Numbered from the stretch's first letter, positions 8,136 through 17,410 are shown. The stretch: DNA of 64,000 bases from Phycisphaerales bacterium (GCA_020846975.1 JADLCX010000038.1:35430-99429); one strand, 5' to 3'. A program made the numbers and translations. The notes: a model not told the origin generated them from the sequence alone.

Positions 8136-9233
8136 TCACCGGCAGTTGTTGTTCCGGTTGTCCGGGCAGTTGTTGCGGCGGTCGTCGCCGCAGTCGTTCC
8201 GGTCCCACCCGCCCCGGTTGCAGCCCCACCCGCCGTGGTCGCGGTAGCGATCGCACGGGTTGCGGTCCCGCCGCGGGCAGCCGTGGTTGCGGCCGCACGC
8301 GCTGGTGTCGGTCAGGTAGGCGTTGAGGGCCTCTTTCAAGGCCTCGACCAGGTCCGTCTCTTCCTCGGTCAGCGCCGTGCCGAAGGGGTGCGAGGCCAGG
8401 AACGTGTCCGAGGCCGCGATCGCCAGCACGGCATCATCATCCGACAGCGCGCCGTCCAGAAGGCTGAACTTCGCCGCGATGATGCACTGCGCCAGATCGA
8501 TCAGCGGATCGTTGCCTCCCGCCGAACCGTCGGGCCGGCGCCCGGCCAGGATGTTGTAGAGTTCCTGCGCGTTGTACCCGACCCCGCCCACCGTCAGTTG
8601 CTGCACGGGCCAGTCGCAGCGGTTCTGCTTCCAGGTGCGCGGCGTCTTCGGGCACTTGTCCCCGTCCGCGTTGCCGATCGTGCCCTTGGCCCCGCCGCAG
8701 AAGTCGCGGCAGAAGTTCCCCTCGAACGTTGAGTTCTCCACGATCAGCGTGATCCCGACATGCTTGCCGTACAGCCCGGCCATCGCGCCGCCGGTGATCT
8801 CGAACTTGGTGTCAAACAGGTCGGTCGCGCCGGCTTCCTGCCACCCGAATGCGCGGATCTCGCCCCTGAGCAGGACGCCCGAATACTCCGGGATCCCGTC
8901 GTCGTCCAGGTCCGCCGAGCCCATCACGCGAAGATCATCACCCGGAACGCCGCCCGAGAGTCGGCCATAACGGTTCACCTTCAACTTGAAGTCGATCGTC
9001 GCCGAGCCCAGCGGCACGTACACCTCGACGCCCTCGAGCTGCGTCGCCAGCAGCGTTGCGGTCACGCAAAGGCGGTCGGTGCCCGCGTCGTAGGTCGTCA
9101 CGCCCGTCGAGTTGTAGATCGTGAACGGCTTGGAAAGTTCCAACTCCAAGAGACCGTTCCCGGTCGCAAGGGCCGAGCCCGCCGTTCCCACCGCGATCAC
9201 GCCGCCCAGGACTGAGGCCATCAGGTTCTTCAT
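8136..9233 (-). CDS. Secreted protein of unknown function with Cys/Asn/Arg-rich C-terminal tail
   Basis: 365 residues. Residues 1-23 form a signal peptide ending SALA-TG. Residues 24-190 look like a beta-rich region with an acidic SADLDDDGIPEYSG stretch that could bind calcium. Four to six Cys lie around residues 170-205 (FCRDFCGGAKG). A helical region about 225-310 is rich in Ala and Leu. The last 45 residues are a low-complexity tail of Asn, Arg, Asp, Gly and regularly spaced Cys. A GGAG ribosome site lies 8 nt before the ATG. I do not recognise the family. Export is likely; the tail could be disulfide-linked or metal-binding, which is inference only. Confidence 0.7.
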   Translation of the reverse strand: MKNLMASVLGGVIAVGTAGSALATGNGLLELELSKPFTIYNSTGVTTYDAGTDRLCVTATLLATQLEGVEVYVPLGSATIDFKLKVNRYGRLSGGVPGDDLRVMGSADLDDDGIPEYSGVLLRGEIRAFGWQEAGATDLFDTKFEITGGAMAGLYGKHVGITLIVENSTFEGNFCRDFCGGAKGTIGNADGDKCPKTPRTWKQNRCDWPVQQLTVGGVGYNAQELYNILAGRRPDGSAGGNDPLIDLAQCIIAAKFSLLDGALSDDDAVLAIAASDTFLASHPFGTALTEEETDLVEALKEALNAYLTDTSACGRNHGCPRRDRNPCDRYRDHGGWGCNRGGWDRNDCGDDRRNNCPDNRNNNCR

Positions 9234-9601
9234 CGTTTCGACTCCATTCTGTGGACAGCGATTCCCCGGCCGCGGCGGGCCCGCGGCATGGTCGATCCCC
9301 GTCCGGTTTTCCGATTACCTGCACAACGCGGGTTCAACATGCCCCGGCCGCCGCCCAACGCCAGACGCCGGGCTTGCCGTCGGCCTCCATGCCACCACAC
9401 CGTCGGCGTAGCCCGCGCCGCGTGCTCGCCAATCATGCGTTACCAGTCGCGCCCCGCGTTCTCGGACTCGATCCGAACCGGAAACGGGACCGCGGAGCGT
9501 GCGCCGTAACGCACGCCCCAGAGGTCCCACCAAGGTTCGCGGGCTCTTGCCCTTCCGTCCCCGCTCTCGCCCGTCAGCCACCCACTCGCGACCAACCCGC
9601 G
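9234..9601. other. Intergenic region between two secreted-protein genes
   Basis: 368 bases with no convincing gene. It contains a GCGTGCG-CCGTAA-CGCACGC hairpin near 9498-9517 and must hold the promoter for the minus-strand gene starting at 9233, but I could not pick a convincing -10/-35 pair. Confidence 0.5.
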
Positions 9602-10213
9602 CTAGCGGCGTCGCCGCCGCGCGGCAAGCCCGAGCAGCCCGATCGCCGCCGCGCCCGCTCCCGGCGCGGGAATCCGCGCCGTATCCGCCGCGGCCTGGCC
9701 GAAGAAGTTGCCGTTGTTGAAGTTGCTGTTGAACGTCCCGTTGAACCCGCCGCCCAGGAACAGGATCGTGCCCATCGACGGCCCGAACGCCGCCGCCTGC
9801 GAGCCGCCCGTCACGCTCCCCGTAAACTCGAAGATCTGCGTCAGCGGCGAGCTGCTGAACCCGAACGAGGTCAGGTTCGCGGTCAGCAGCGGCGCGCCGG
9901 CGCCCAGCGCGGGGATCGTGCCCCCGATCGTCAGCGTGCCGCCCACCAGCGAGCCCGCCGAGTTGACGCTCGCCGTCAGCGTGAACGTCCCCGCCGTAAT
10001 CGCGTGATCGGGCGGGTTCACCCCGTCGAAGTCGATCGCGATCGCCGTGCCCGTCGCCTGCAACACATCCGTCGTGGCGTTGTACGTCACGGAGATGAAT
10101 CCGGACGTGATGTCCGGGCGCGCCAGGTTCAGATTCAGCGGCGCGGCCAGAGCGGGCGCCGAAACCGAGGTCAACAACGCGAGCGCGCTCAGCGCGCCAA
10201 ATGAACGAACCAT
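9602..10213 (-). CDS. Secreted PEP-CTERM-like protein
   Basis: 203 residues. Residues 1-23 form a signal peptide (SAPALA-AP). The mature part is rich in Gly, Thr, Asn and Ser with alternating hydrophobics, typical of an exported beta-structured protein, with an Asn/Phe/Gly stretch around 155-170. The C-terminus is a sorting tail: IPAPGAGAAAIGLLGLAARRRRR, meaning a PAPG motif, a hydrophobic helix and an Arg cluster. In PEP-CTERM systems such tails are removed by an exosortase; none is in this window. An AGGGAGAG ribosome site precedes the ATG. The role of the mature protein is unknown. Confidence 0.8.
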   Translation of the reverse strand: MVRSFGALSALALLTSVSAPALAAPLNLNLARPDITSGFISVTYNATTDVLQATGTAIAIDFDGVNPPDHAITAGTFTLTASVNSAGSLVGGTLTIGGTIPALGAGAPLLTANLTSFGFSSSPLTQIFEFTGSVTGGSQAAAFGPSMGTILFLGGGFNGTFNSNFNNGNFFGQAAADTARIPAPGAGAAAIGLLGLAARRRRR

Positions 10214-10277
10214 GAACTCTCTCCCTTCCTGGGCCTCCCCCCGTCGGCGCCCGCGCGCCGGACCGGATCAGCCGTCG

Positions 10278-10305
10278 AACGTACCGCCCGCGACGGTTGC
10301 GGCAA
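10278..10305 (-). promoter_or_regulatory. Candidate promoter of the PEP-CTERM-like gene
   Basis: On the minus strand TTGCCG (10300-10305), a 16-bp spacer, then TACGTT (10278-10283), giving a leader of about 60 nt before the ATG at 10213. Confidence 0.35.
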
Positions 10306-10401
10306 CTTTTCCGGTTGTGAGGACGGGCAAGTTCCGGTTACGCGGACGTTGCGCGCGTCCGATACCACGCCCGCGCCGTGCGTGCGTCCGAGAACACCGC
10401 G

Positions 10402-10407
10402 TACGCT
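10402..10407 (+). promoter_or_regulatory. miaA -10 box (leaderless type)
   Basis: TACGCT ends 9 nt before the miaA ATG at 10417; no Shine-Dalgarno is present. The same hexamer precedes dut. Confidence 0.4.
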
Positions 10408-10416
10408 CGTAGGCCC

Positions 10417-11421
10417 ATGCTCCCCCCGCTCACCCCCGTCATCGCCGGCCCCACCGCCGGGGGAAAGTCCGCCCTCGCCGTCGAGCTCGCGCTCGCGCTG
10501 CGTGACCGCCGCGGCATCCCCGCCGAGATCATCACCGCCGATGCGTTCCAGGTCTACACCGGCCTCGACATCGGCACCGCCAAGCCCACCATCGAGGACC
10601 GCCGCGGCATCCCCCACCACCTCATCGACATCGTCGCCTTCGGTACGTCGGCTCTCCGAGCCGACAACCCCGACCGCGCAAACGCCCTCTTCACAGTCAA
10701 CCACTGGCTGCAACTCGCGACCGCGAAGATCGCCGACCTCCGAACCCGCAACACCCTCCCCATCGTCGTCGGCGGCACGCACCTCTACATCAAGGCCCTG
10801 CTCGACGGCCTCTTCGACGGCCCCGAGCCCGATCCCGCTCTCCGCGATCAACTCGCCGCGATGGACCCCGCCGCGCGACGCGCCGAACTCGAACGCATCG
10901 ACCCCGCCGCCGCCGCACGCATCCACCCCAACGATGCCCGACGCGCCATCCGCGCCATCGAGGTCTTCCGCCTCACCGGAAAGCCCATCTCCGCGCACCA
11001 GACGCAGTGGGATTCAGGCTCCGCACCACCCCCGCGCTCGCCCTTCCTGCTCACCATCCTCGACTGGGAAACCGAACCCCTCAACCACCGGATCAACGCC
11101 CGCATCCGCGAGATGATGACCCGCGGCCTGCTCGACGAGGTTCGGCAACTCAATCGCGCGGGCTCGTTCACATCCCAATCCTCAGAGGCGCTGGGGTACA
11201 AGCAACTCCTGCCCATCGTCCGCGGCCCGTGGCCTCCCGCCCCCGCGGCCCTCGACGACGCCGTCGAACGCATCAAGATCGAAACCCGCCGCTTCGCCAA
11301 GAACCAACGCACCTGGCTCCGGCGTCTCCGAACCACCCCCAGCAGCCTCGTCCTGCCTTGCCCGATGGCGTCCCCGTTAGAGGGGGTCGAGGCGATCCTG
11401 CGCAGAATCAGCGTCGCTTAG
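10417..11421 (+). CDS. miaA: tRNA dimethylallyltransferase
   Basis: 334 residues from the ATG at 10417; an upstream in-frame start at 10378 would add 13 unusual residues. MiaA adds an isopentenyl group to A37 of tRNAs reading UNN codons. Visible motifs: the P-loop AGPTAGGKSAL (residues 10-20), DAFQVYTGLDIGTAKPT, GIPHHLID, VVGGTHLYIKALLDGL, and the later WLRRLR end of the core. Oddity: after HHLIDIV about 12-13 residues (FGTSALRADNPDR) are extra relative to the usual enzyme and are encoded by a perfect hairpin at 10647-10665. The last 20 residues after the core also look non-conserved. Confidence 0.93.
   Translation: MLPPLTPVIAGPTAGGKSALAVELALALRDRRGIPAEIITADAFQVYTGLDIGTAKPTIEDRRGIPHHLIDIVAFGTSALRADNPDRANALFTVNHWLQLATAKIADLRTRNTLPIVVGGTHLYIKALLDGLFDGPEPDPALRDQLAAMDPAARRAELERIDPAAAARIHPNDARRAIRAIEVFRLTGKPISAHQTQWDSGSAPPPRSPFLLTILDWETEPLNHRINARIREMMTRGLLDEVRQLNRAGSFTSQSSEALGYKQLLPIVRGPWPPAPAALDDAVERIKIETRRFAKNQRTWLRRLRTTPSSLVLPCPMASPLEGVEAILRRISVA
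10641..10678. repeat. Hairpin-forming insertion in frame inside miaA
   Basis: GTCGGCTC (10647-10654), loop TCC, GAGCCGAC (10658-10665): an 8-bp perfect stem lying where the miaA product has about 12 extra residues. It resembles the second hairpin (TCGGCCG...CGGCCGA) of the dispersed element in this window. Confidence 0.45.
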
Positions 11422-11462
11422 CATCCAGAGCTCTCCCTTGTTTGGGGGAAAACATCCGCCCA

Positions 11463-11483
11463 AAAGCCAAATATTTTGGCTTT
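11463..11483. promoter_or_regulatory. AT-rich palindrome overlapping the topA -35
   Basis: AAAGCCAAA, loop TAT, TTTGGCTTT: a perfect 9-bp inverted repeat, strikingly AT-rich for this genome. It may be the miaA terminator or an operator, since it covers the topA -35 box. Confidence 0.5.
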
Positions 11484-11504
11484 GTTCGGTATTCGTGGTA
11501 CACT
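11476..11504 (+). promoter_or_regulatory. topA promoter
   Basis: TTGGCT (11476-11481), a 17-bp spacer ending in TGG (extended -10), then TACACT (11499-11504). The ATG of topA is at 11653, so a leader of about 140 nt is expected. GTGGTACACTTC occurs again in the promoter upstream of 27349. Confidence 0.6.
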
Positions 11505-11652
11505 TCGGTCGAGCCTTTCCTTGACAACCGTCGTATGGCCCTCGTAACAACCTGTCGGTTTACTCTCGGACCTTTCTCAGCCCAGCCCGATTCCCGACCG
11601 ATCTGGGTGATTCTGTTCCCATCCATCCCGCCGCTTGAATCAGCGACCGCCC

Positions 11653-14493
11653 ATGGCCAAATCGACCCGCCAACCCCGCAAGCGAACCGCCCCACCCCCC
11701 ACCGCCGACGCGCCCTTCGAGTCCGGCGAAGGTGGCGGCACCGCCACCGCCGCGCCGCCCAAGGCCGCAGGAGGGGGGCGGGGCAGGAAGCCCGCCGGGG
11801 GCAAGGGCCGTTTCGTGCGCGAGGATCGGGGCATCGGCATCGCTCCCACCGCCGTGGCTGGCAAGCAACTCGTGATCGTCGAGTCGCCCAGCAAGGCCAA
11901 GACCATCAATAAGTACCTGGGCTCGGAGTACGTCGTTCTCGCCAGCGTTGGCCACGTCCGAGACCTGCCCAGCAAGGCTCCCAAGGGCGACAAGTCGCCC
12001 GTCCCGGGCGTCGATCTCAAGCACGACTTCCGGCCGCACTACGAGGTGCTCCCCGGGAAGACCCGCACCATCAGCGAACTCAAGAAGGCCGCCAAGCACG
12101 CCGCGCAGGTCTGGTTCGCCACCGACTTGGATCGAGAGGGCGAGGCCATCGCCTGGCACCTGGCCGAGGAACTGGACATCAAGCCCGATGTCGCCAAGCG
12201 CGTCATGTTCGCCGCGATCACCCGCGACGAGATCAAGCGCGCCTTCGGCAACCCCCACCCGATCAACATGGACCGCGTCAACGCCCAGCAGGCGCGGCGC
12301 ATCCTCGACCGCGTCGTCGGCTACCAGGTCTCGCCCCTGCTCTGGAAGAAGGTCGCCCGCGGCCTGAGCGCGGGCCGCGTGCAGAGCGTGGCCGTGCGAC
12401 TCGTCGTGGAGCGCGAACGCGAGATCCGCAACTTCATCCCCGACGAGTTCTGGGAGATCGACGGCCTCTTCGCCGTGAACGAACCCGACGCCCGAAGGCT
12501 CGGCCCCGAGTGGACGCGCCTCCTCGCGCAGCGCGACGACAAGGGCAATCCCCCCACCCAGAAGGCCCAACTCGCCTGGCTCGGCGAGCACGGCGCGATC
12601 CGCGCCGAACTCGTCGAGATCGCCGGCGAGAAACTCGAAATCCGCGGCAAGAACGGCGAGACCAGCGACCGTTTCGCCAAGCGTGCCGCCGAAGTCGCCC
12701 GCCTCGCCGGACTGGCCGGCGTCAAGACCGATCTTCGCGAGGTTGCCGAAGCCAAGGGCCCCGCGAAGTTCGTTCGCACCATCACGGGCACAGTCGACCC
12801 GGCGACGCCCTACGCGATCAAGTCGATCGAGACCAAGCGCACCAGCATCCGCCCCTCGGCGCCGTTCATCACCAGCACCATGCAGCAGGCCGCGAGCACG
12901 CGCCTGGGCTTCGGCGCCCAGCGCACCATGCGCGCCGCGCAGCAGCTCTACGAGGGTGTCGATATCCCCGGCGAGGGCCCCGTCGGCCTCATCACCTACA
13001 TGCGTACCGACTCGACGCACCTCTCCGGCCAGGCCATCGAGATGGCCCGCGAATACGTGCGCAGGCAGTTCGGCGAGAAATACCTGCCCGAGAAGCCCAA
13101 CTTCTTCACCAGCAGCAACAAGGACGCGCAGGAGGCCCACGAGGCCATCCGTCCCACCAGCCTCGACCACCCGCCGAGCAAGCTCAAGAACATCCTCAAG
13201 CCCGATCAGTTCAGGCTCTACCAGATCATCTGGGAGCGCTTCGTCGCCTGCCAGATGGCGCACGCGCAGTGGGATGTCGCCACTGTCCTCATCGAGGGCG
13301 GGACCGACATGGCCCGGCCCTGCACCTTCAAGGCTACCGGCCGCACGCTCGTGTTCGACGGCTTCTACAAGGCCACCGGCGTCCCTCCCGCGGCCGATAC
13401 GGCCACGCTCCCCAAACTCGCCGAGAGACAGCGCGTCCACCCCTTCGCGCTGCAGGCCGATCAGAAGTTCACCTCGCCCCCTTCGCGATACAGCGAGGCC
13501 TCGCTCATCAAGACCCTCGAATCCGAGGGGATCGGCCGCCCGTCCACCTACGCCTCGATCATCCAGGTTATCCAGGACCGCAAGTACGTCGAGCAGATCG
13601 ACCGCCGGTTCTATTCCACCGACCTCGGCGAGGTCGTCACTGACAAACTGGTCGAGGGCTTCCCCAAGATCATGGATATCGGTTACACCCGCGACATGGA
13701 GGGCGAGCTCGACAAGGTCGAGGACGACCACCTCGACTGGATCGACATGCTGCGCCGCTTCTACGGCCCGTTCAGCAAGGCCCTGGACGAAGCCCACGAC
13801 AGCATGACCCACGCCAAGGCCGAGACCACGCCCGCGCCCAAGGAGTACCGCTGCTCCGAGTGCGGCAGCGACCTGGTCTACCGCTTCGGCAAGAACGGCC
13901 GCTTCCTGTCGTGCTCCAACTTCCCCGACTGCAAGTACGCATGCCCCGTCGACCGGGAGGGCAGGCCGCGCCCGGCCGAGCACGTCAACGTCGCCTGCGT
14001 GAAGTGCGGCGGCCCCATGATCAAGCGCACCGGCCGCTTCGGCCCCTTCCTCGGCTGCGCCCGCTACGGCGACGACAAGAACCCCTGCGACGGGATCCTC
14101 AACATCGACGCCAAGGGCCACGTCGTCGCGCCCAGCCAGCCCCCCCTGCTCACCGACCTGCCCTGCCCCAAGTGCCAGAGCGCGATGAACCTGCGCAACG
14201 GCATCAGGGGGCCCTGGCTGGGGTGCAGCAAGTTCCCCAAGTGTCGCGGGCGCGGCAAGTACGCCGAGGTGCCCGAAGCCGTGCGGACCAAACTCGAGGC
14301 CGCGCTCGCGGCCCACGACAAGGCCAACCCCGTGCCGATCGTCAACACGCTCGACGGCAAGCCGCTGACCGACAGCAAGGGCAAGCCGCTCCCCGAAGCC
14401 CCGCGCGTGGACGGCCTGACCGAGGGCGAGGCGATCAACGGCCGCGCCCGGGAGAGCGAAGAGCGAGACGATTCCTTCGAGAGCGCGGCCTGA
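11653..14493 (+). CDS. topA: DNA topoisomerase I (type IA)
   Basis: 946 residues from the ATG at 11653. It relaxes negative supercoils by cutting one strand and holding the 5' end on a Tyr. Order: a basic, Gly/Pro-rich N-terminal extension (about 1-70); a TOPRIM domain starting LVIVESPSKAKT with a DLDREGEAIAWH acidic motif; the topo IA core with catalytic Tyr449 in ITYMRTDST; and three C-terminal four-Cys zinc ribbons (CSECG..., CVKCGG..., CPKCQ...). The long basic N-terminal tail is not part of the Escherichia coli enzyme and probably helps DNA binding. It follows miaA with its own promoter. Confidence 0.96.
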   Translation: MAKSTRQPRKRTAPPPTADAPFESGEGGGTATAAPPKAAGGGRGRKPAGGKGRFVREDRGIGIAPTAVAGKQLVIVESPSKAKTINKYLGSEYVVLASVGHVRDLPSKAPKGDKSPVPGVDLKHDFRPHYEVLPGKTRTISELKKAAKHAAQVWFATDLDREGEAIAWHLAEELDIKPDVAKRVMFAAITRDEIKRAFGNPHPINMDRVNAQQARRILDRVVGYQVSPLLWKKVARGLSAGRVQSVAVRLVVEREREIRNFIPDEFWEIDGLFAVNEPDARRLGPEWTRLLAQRDDKGNPPTQKAQLAWLGEHGAIRAELVEIAGEKLEIRGKNGETSDRFAKRAAEVARLAGLAGVKTDLREVAEAKGPAKFVRTITGTVDPATPYAIKSIETKRTSIRPSAPFITSTMQQAASTRLGFGAQRTMRAAQQLYEGVDIPGEGPVGLITYMRTDSTHLSGQAIEMAREYVRRQFGEKYLPEKPNFFTSSNKDAQEAHEAIRPTSLDHPPSKLKNILKPDQFRLYQIIWERFVACQMAHAQWDVATVLIEGGTDMARPCTFKATGRTLVFDGFYKATGVPPAADTATLPKLAERQRVHPFALQADQKFTSPPSRYSEASLIKTLESEGIGRPSTYASIIQVIQDRKYVEQIDRRFYSTDLGEVVTDKLVEGFPKIMDIGYTRDMEGELDKVEDDHLDWIDMLRRFYGPFSKALDEAHDSMTHAKAETTPAPKEYRCSECGSDLVYRFGKNGRFLSCSNFPDCKYACPVDREGRPRPAEHVNVACVKCGGPMIKRTGRFGPFLGCARYGDDKNPCDGILNIDAKGHVVAPSQPPLLTDLPCPKCQSAMNLRNGIRGPWLGCSKFPKCRGRGKYAEVPEAVRTKLEAALAAHDKANPVPIVNTLDGKPLTDSKGKPLPEAPRVDGLTEGEAINGRARESEERDDSFESAA

Positions 14494-14495
14494 CG

Positions 14496-14501
14496 TAGAG
14501 T
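14496..14501 (+). promoter_or_regulatory. -10 box of the FtsX-type permease gene (leaderless type)
   Basis: TAGAGT starts 2 nt after the topA stop codon and ends 6 nt before the ATG at 14508, so the permease can be transcribed separately from topA. Confidence 0.4.
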
Positions 14502-14507
14502 GCGCCG

Positions 14508-15701
14508 ATGATCCGCCTGGCCATCCAGATGCTCATTGGCGACACGACCAAGTGGCTGGGTGTCGTGCTCGGCGTGCTGTTCTGCACATTCCTCACCACG
14601 CACATGCTCTCGATGTTCGCGGGGATGATGGAGCGTTCGTTCGCGCTCATCGGCGACATCCCGCAGGCCGACATCTGGGTCATGGACCCGGCGGTCGAGT
14701 ACGTGGACGAGCCCGCGGGGCTCTCCTCCACCGCGCTGGACCGCACGCGCTCCGTGCCGGGCGTGAAGTGGGCGGTCCCGCTCTACACCGGCTCGCTGCG
14801 GGCGCGCCTGCCCAGCGGCCAGTTCCGCAACGTGCTGGTCATCGGCATCGACGACGCCACGCTCATCGGCGCGCCCGAGCGCGTCATCCAGGGCCACATC
14901 TCCGACCTGCGCAACGCCGAGACCGTGATCGTCGACGCCGCCGGAGCCCGGACGCTGCTGCGCATGCCGATCGAGCCGCCGCGACGGCGAGCGGGCTGGA
15001 ACATCCCGGACCTGTCCCTTCCTTCCCGCCCGCTGCGCGTGGGCGACGATCTGCTGGTCAACGACCACCGGCTCGTGGTGTCGGGCCTTGCCGAACTCGG
15101 GGCGAGATTCCTTTCCAAGCCGATCCTCTACGTGCCCTACTCGCGCGCGCTGCGGATCGCGCCGCCCGAGCGCAACCTGCTCTCGTTCGTGCTCGTCAAG
15201 GCCGCGCCGGGCGAGAACCGGCAGGCGCTCGCCGACCGGATCGTCCGTTCGACGGGCCTGCGGGCCCGCACGCGCACCGCGTTCCAGGAGGACACGTTCT
15301 GGTACTACGTCCGCACGACCGGCGTTGTCGGACGCATCGCGTTCATGGTCGGCCTGGCGATGATCGTCGGCGCCCTGATCAGCGGCCTGTTGCTGTACCT
15401 GTTCACCTCCGACAACCTCCGCTACTACGCCACGCTCAAGGCCCTGGGCACGACCGACCGGACCGTCGTGAAGATGGTGATGGCCCAGGCCGCGGTCTGC
15501 GGCGTGGTCGGATACGGCATGGGCGTGGGCATCTCGGTCCTGCTGGCGAGGCTGATGGGCTCGCACACCATGCCCTACCTGCTCATGTGGTACACCCTGT
15601 CGTTCACCGCGATCGTCGTGCTGGTCGTCTGCACGCTCTCGGCCCTCCTCAGCGCCCGCAGTGTCGTGCGCCTGGAGCCGGGGATGGTGTTCCGTGCCTG
15701 A
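14508..15701 (+). CDS. FtsX/MacB-type ABC transporter permease, orphan
   Basis: 397 residues. The first transmembrane helix is at about 15-37, then a periplasmic domain of about 220 residues, then three helices at roughly 275-303, 322-348 and 357-385. This is the usual layout of FtsX-like permeases (MacB, LolC, DevC type). The C-terminus ARSVVRLEPGMVFR matches the family ending. Partner ATP-binding and adaptor subunits are not next to it, which is unusual because these genes normally sit in an operon. It may pair with an ATPase elsewhere to move lipids, lipoproteins or small molecules across the envelope. The closest named group is probably DevC. Confidence 0.8.
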   Translation: MIRLAIQMLIGDTTKWLGVVLGVLFCTFLTTHMLSMFAGMMERSFALIGDIPQADIWVMDPAVEYVDEPAGLSSTALDRTRSVPGVKWAVPLYTGSLRARLPSGQFRNVLVIGIDDATLIGAPERVIQGHISDLRNAETVIVDAAGARTLLRMPIEPPRRRAGWNIPDLSLPSRPLRVGDDLLVNDHRLVVSGLAELGARFLSKPILYVPYSRALRIAPPERNLLSFVLVKAAPGENRQALADRIVRSTGLRARTRTAFQEDTFWYYVRTTGVVGRIAFMVGLAMIVGALISGLLLYLFTSDNLRYYATLKALGTTDRTVVKMVMAQAAVCGVVGYGMGVGISVLLARLMGSHTMPYLLMWYTLSFTAIVVLVVCTLSALLSARSVVRLEPGMVFRA

Positions 15702-15834
15702 TCGGAACCTCGGCGGGTGTTCGACGGTCGATAACGCGCCGTCCCAGAGCGCGGAGCCGGGACCGTCCGCACCACTTCTCCGTCGCGTCCTTCCGCAAGC
15801 CCGTGGACGTTGGCCCGGGTTTCCGGCCGCGGCA

Positions 15835-15840
15835 TAGTGT
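15835..15840 (+). promoter_or_regulatory. Possible -10 box of the SGNH esterase gene
   Basis: TAGTGT lies 11 nt before the ATG at 15852; no clear -35. Confidence 0.3.
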
Positions 15841-15851
15841 GAGTCCAAGCC

Positions 15852-17402
15852 ATGCCCCAAGCGCTCTCCCCCGCTCCAAGGTTCGCCGCGATCACCCTGC
15901 TCGCCGCCGCGTGCGGCGTCTCCTCCGCGGGAGCGCAGGCCCCGACGCTCCTGGACCCCGATCGCGCGGCGGTGGTCGCCCCCGAGGTCGCCCGCCGGTT
16001 CGTGCATCTGGCGGACAAGCGCCGCGTGGACCTGGCGATCATCGGCGACAGCAACGTGCGCAACGCGCGGGTCTCGGGGCACGAGGACGGGATGCTCCGG
16101 GCGTTCGCCGCGAGGTTCGGCTGCTACGCGACGCGGGTCGAGCCCGCCGCGGGACAGGGCGGGTGGGGCGGCCCCCTGACCGGGTGCAGTTCTTCGCAGG
16201 CCCCGCCGTTCGTGGGCGATGCCTTCCCGCGCCCGATGTCGTCGTACCCGTTTCCCGATATCTCCTTCCCCACGGGCGGCGCGTACCTGCCGCCGGGCAT
16301 CACCGCTCCCGATAGTTACAACTACGGGCTTGGTCTCACCGCGGAGCACCCGCTTGGGTTCGAGGGCCGGCTCCGCTACCACCTGACGCACCACACCTTC
16401 CGCACGCCCAGCAACGGGCGCATCAACCTCTCGGTCCGCGAGGTCTATCCGGCCGACCCGTCGCACAACCACGCCTTCGTGCCGGACATCAGCACCGCCG
16501 AAGCCCAGCCGGGCCTGCGCGATCTCGCGGTCGAGGTGCCCGCGGCGGCCCGGCCCGAGAGCGGGATCATGTTCTGCTTCACCGACTACGGCAACCGGCG
16601 CGGCGTGCGGGGGCCGTTCTTCGCGCTCTGGCATCGGGTCGAGAACGCGGACACGGCCGCGGGCATCGCGTACTCGTCGCTGCTCTACCAGGGCGGGCGC
16701 ACGGCCCGCGCGGCGTGCGAATCGCTGCTCGGCGTGGGCGCCGGCGGCGCGCCGCTCCAGGAGTGGCTCCGCCAGGCGACGCGGCTCCAGGGCGTCGATC
16801 GCGCGGGCGCGGTGATGCTCTTTCAGATCATCCACGGCGGCAACGACAGCCTCGACGGCGCCCCGAGCCTCGGGCCGATCGGCGGGCTTCCCTCCAACTC
16901 CGCCGAGGGGTACAAGGACAACCTGCAGGGGATCATCAACCTGCTGGGCCAGGCGTGGGCGATCGGCGGGTACGACCCCGACAACCTCTTCTTCCTGATC
17001 GGCCCCTACCACCCGCGCGACGAGCGGCTCGCGACTAATCAGGCCGCGGAGCGGGTCGCGTCGGAACTCTGCGCCGAGAACCCGAACACGATGGCGATCC
17101 GCGGCACGATGCTCTCGAACGAGACCGAGTTCCGCGCCAACCACTGGTACACCGACGACATCGACCTGGCGCACCTCTCCGTGGACGGGTTCCGCGCCTG
17201 GGGGCGGGGCGCGGTGCTGGCGTTGCAGCGGGCGGCGTGCCCGGCGGATGTCAACGACAGCCGGTCGTGCACCGTTGAAGACCTCTTCGGTTTCCTGATC
17301 GGGTTCTTCGGCGAGCAGCAAGTCGGCGACTTCGACCGCAACGGCGAGTGGACGATCGAAGACGTGTTCGAGTTCCTGAGCGCGTACTTCCGAGGCTGTT
17401 AG
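15852..17402 (+). CDS. Secreted SGNH-hydrolase-like protein with GC-type dockerin tail
   Basis: 516 residues. A signal peptide covers about 1-29 (SSAGAQA). Residues 60-450 carry the SGNH esterase blocks: GDSN at 65-68 with Ser67 as nucleophile, an HGGND block with Asn331 (GGND 329-332), and DIDLAHLS near 435 with the Asp-x-x-His pair. The family hydrolyses ester bonds, for example acetyl groups on sugars; the substrate here is unknown. The last 57 residues hold two copies of the dockerin-like repeat (TVEDLFGFLIGFF, then TIEDVFEFLSAYF) ending in Gly-Cys, with DVNDS and DFDRNG calcium-loop-like acids. Such tails probably anchor proteins at the cell surface. It converges on the next gene with an 8-nt gap. 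Confidence 0.8.
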   Translation: MPQALSPAPRFAAITLLAAACGVSSAGAQAPTLLDPDRAAVVAPEVARRFVHLADKRRVDLAIIGDSNVRNARVSGHEDGMLRAFAARFGCYATRVEPAAGQGGWGGPLTGCSSSQAPPFVGDAFPRPMSSYPFPDISFPTGGAYLPPGITAPDSYNYGLGLTAEHPLGFEGRLRYHLTHHTFRTPSNGRINLSVREVYPADPSHNHAFVPDISTAEAQPGLRDLAVEVPAAARPESGIMFCFTDYGNRRGVRGPFFALWHRVENADTAAGIAYSSLLYQGGRTARAACESLLGVGAGGAPLQEWLRQATRLQGVDRAGAVMLFQIIHGGNDSLDGAPSLGPIGGLPSNSAEGYKDNLQGIINLLGQAWAIGGYDPDNLFFLIGPYHPRDERLATNQAAERVASELCAENPNTMAIRGTMLSNETEFRANHWYTDDIDLAHLSVDGFRAWGRGAVLALQRAACPADVNDSRSCTVEDLFGFLIGFFGEQQVGDFDRNGEWTIEDVFEFLSAYFRGC

Positions 17403-17410
17403 CGCCGCGC

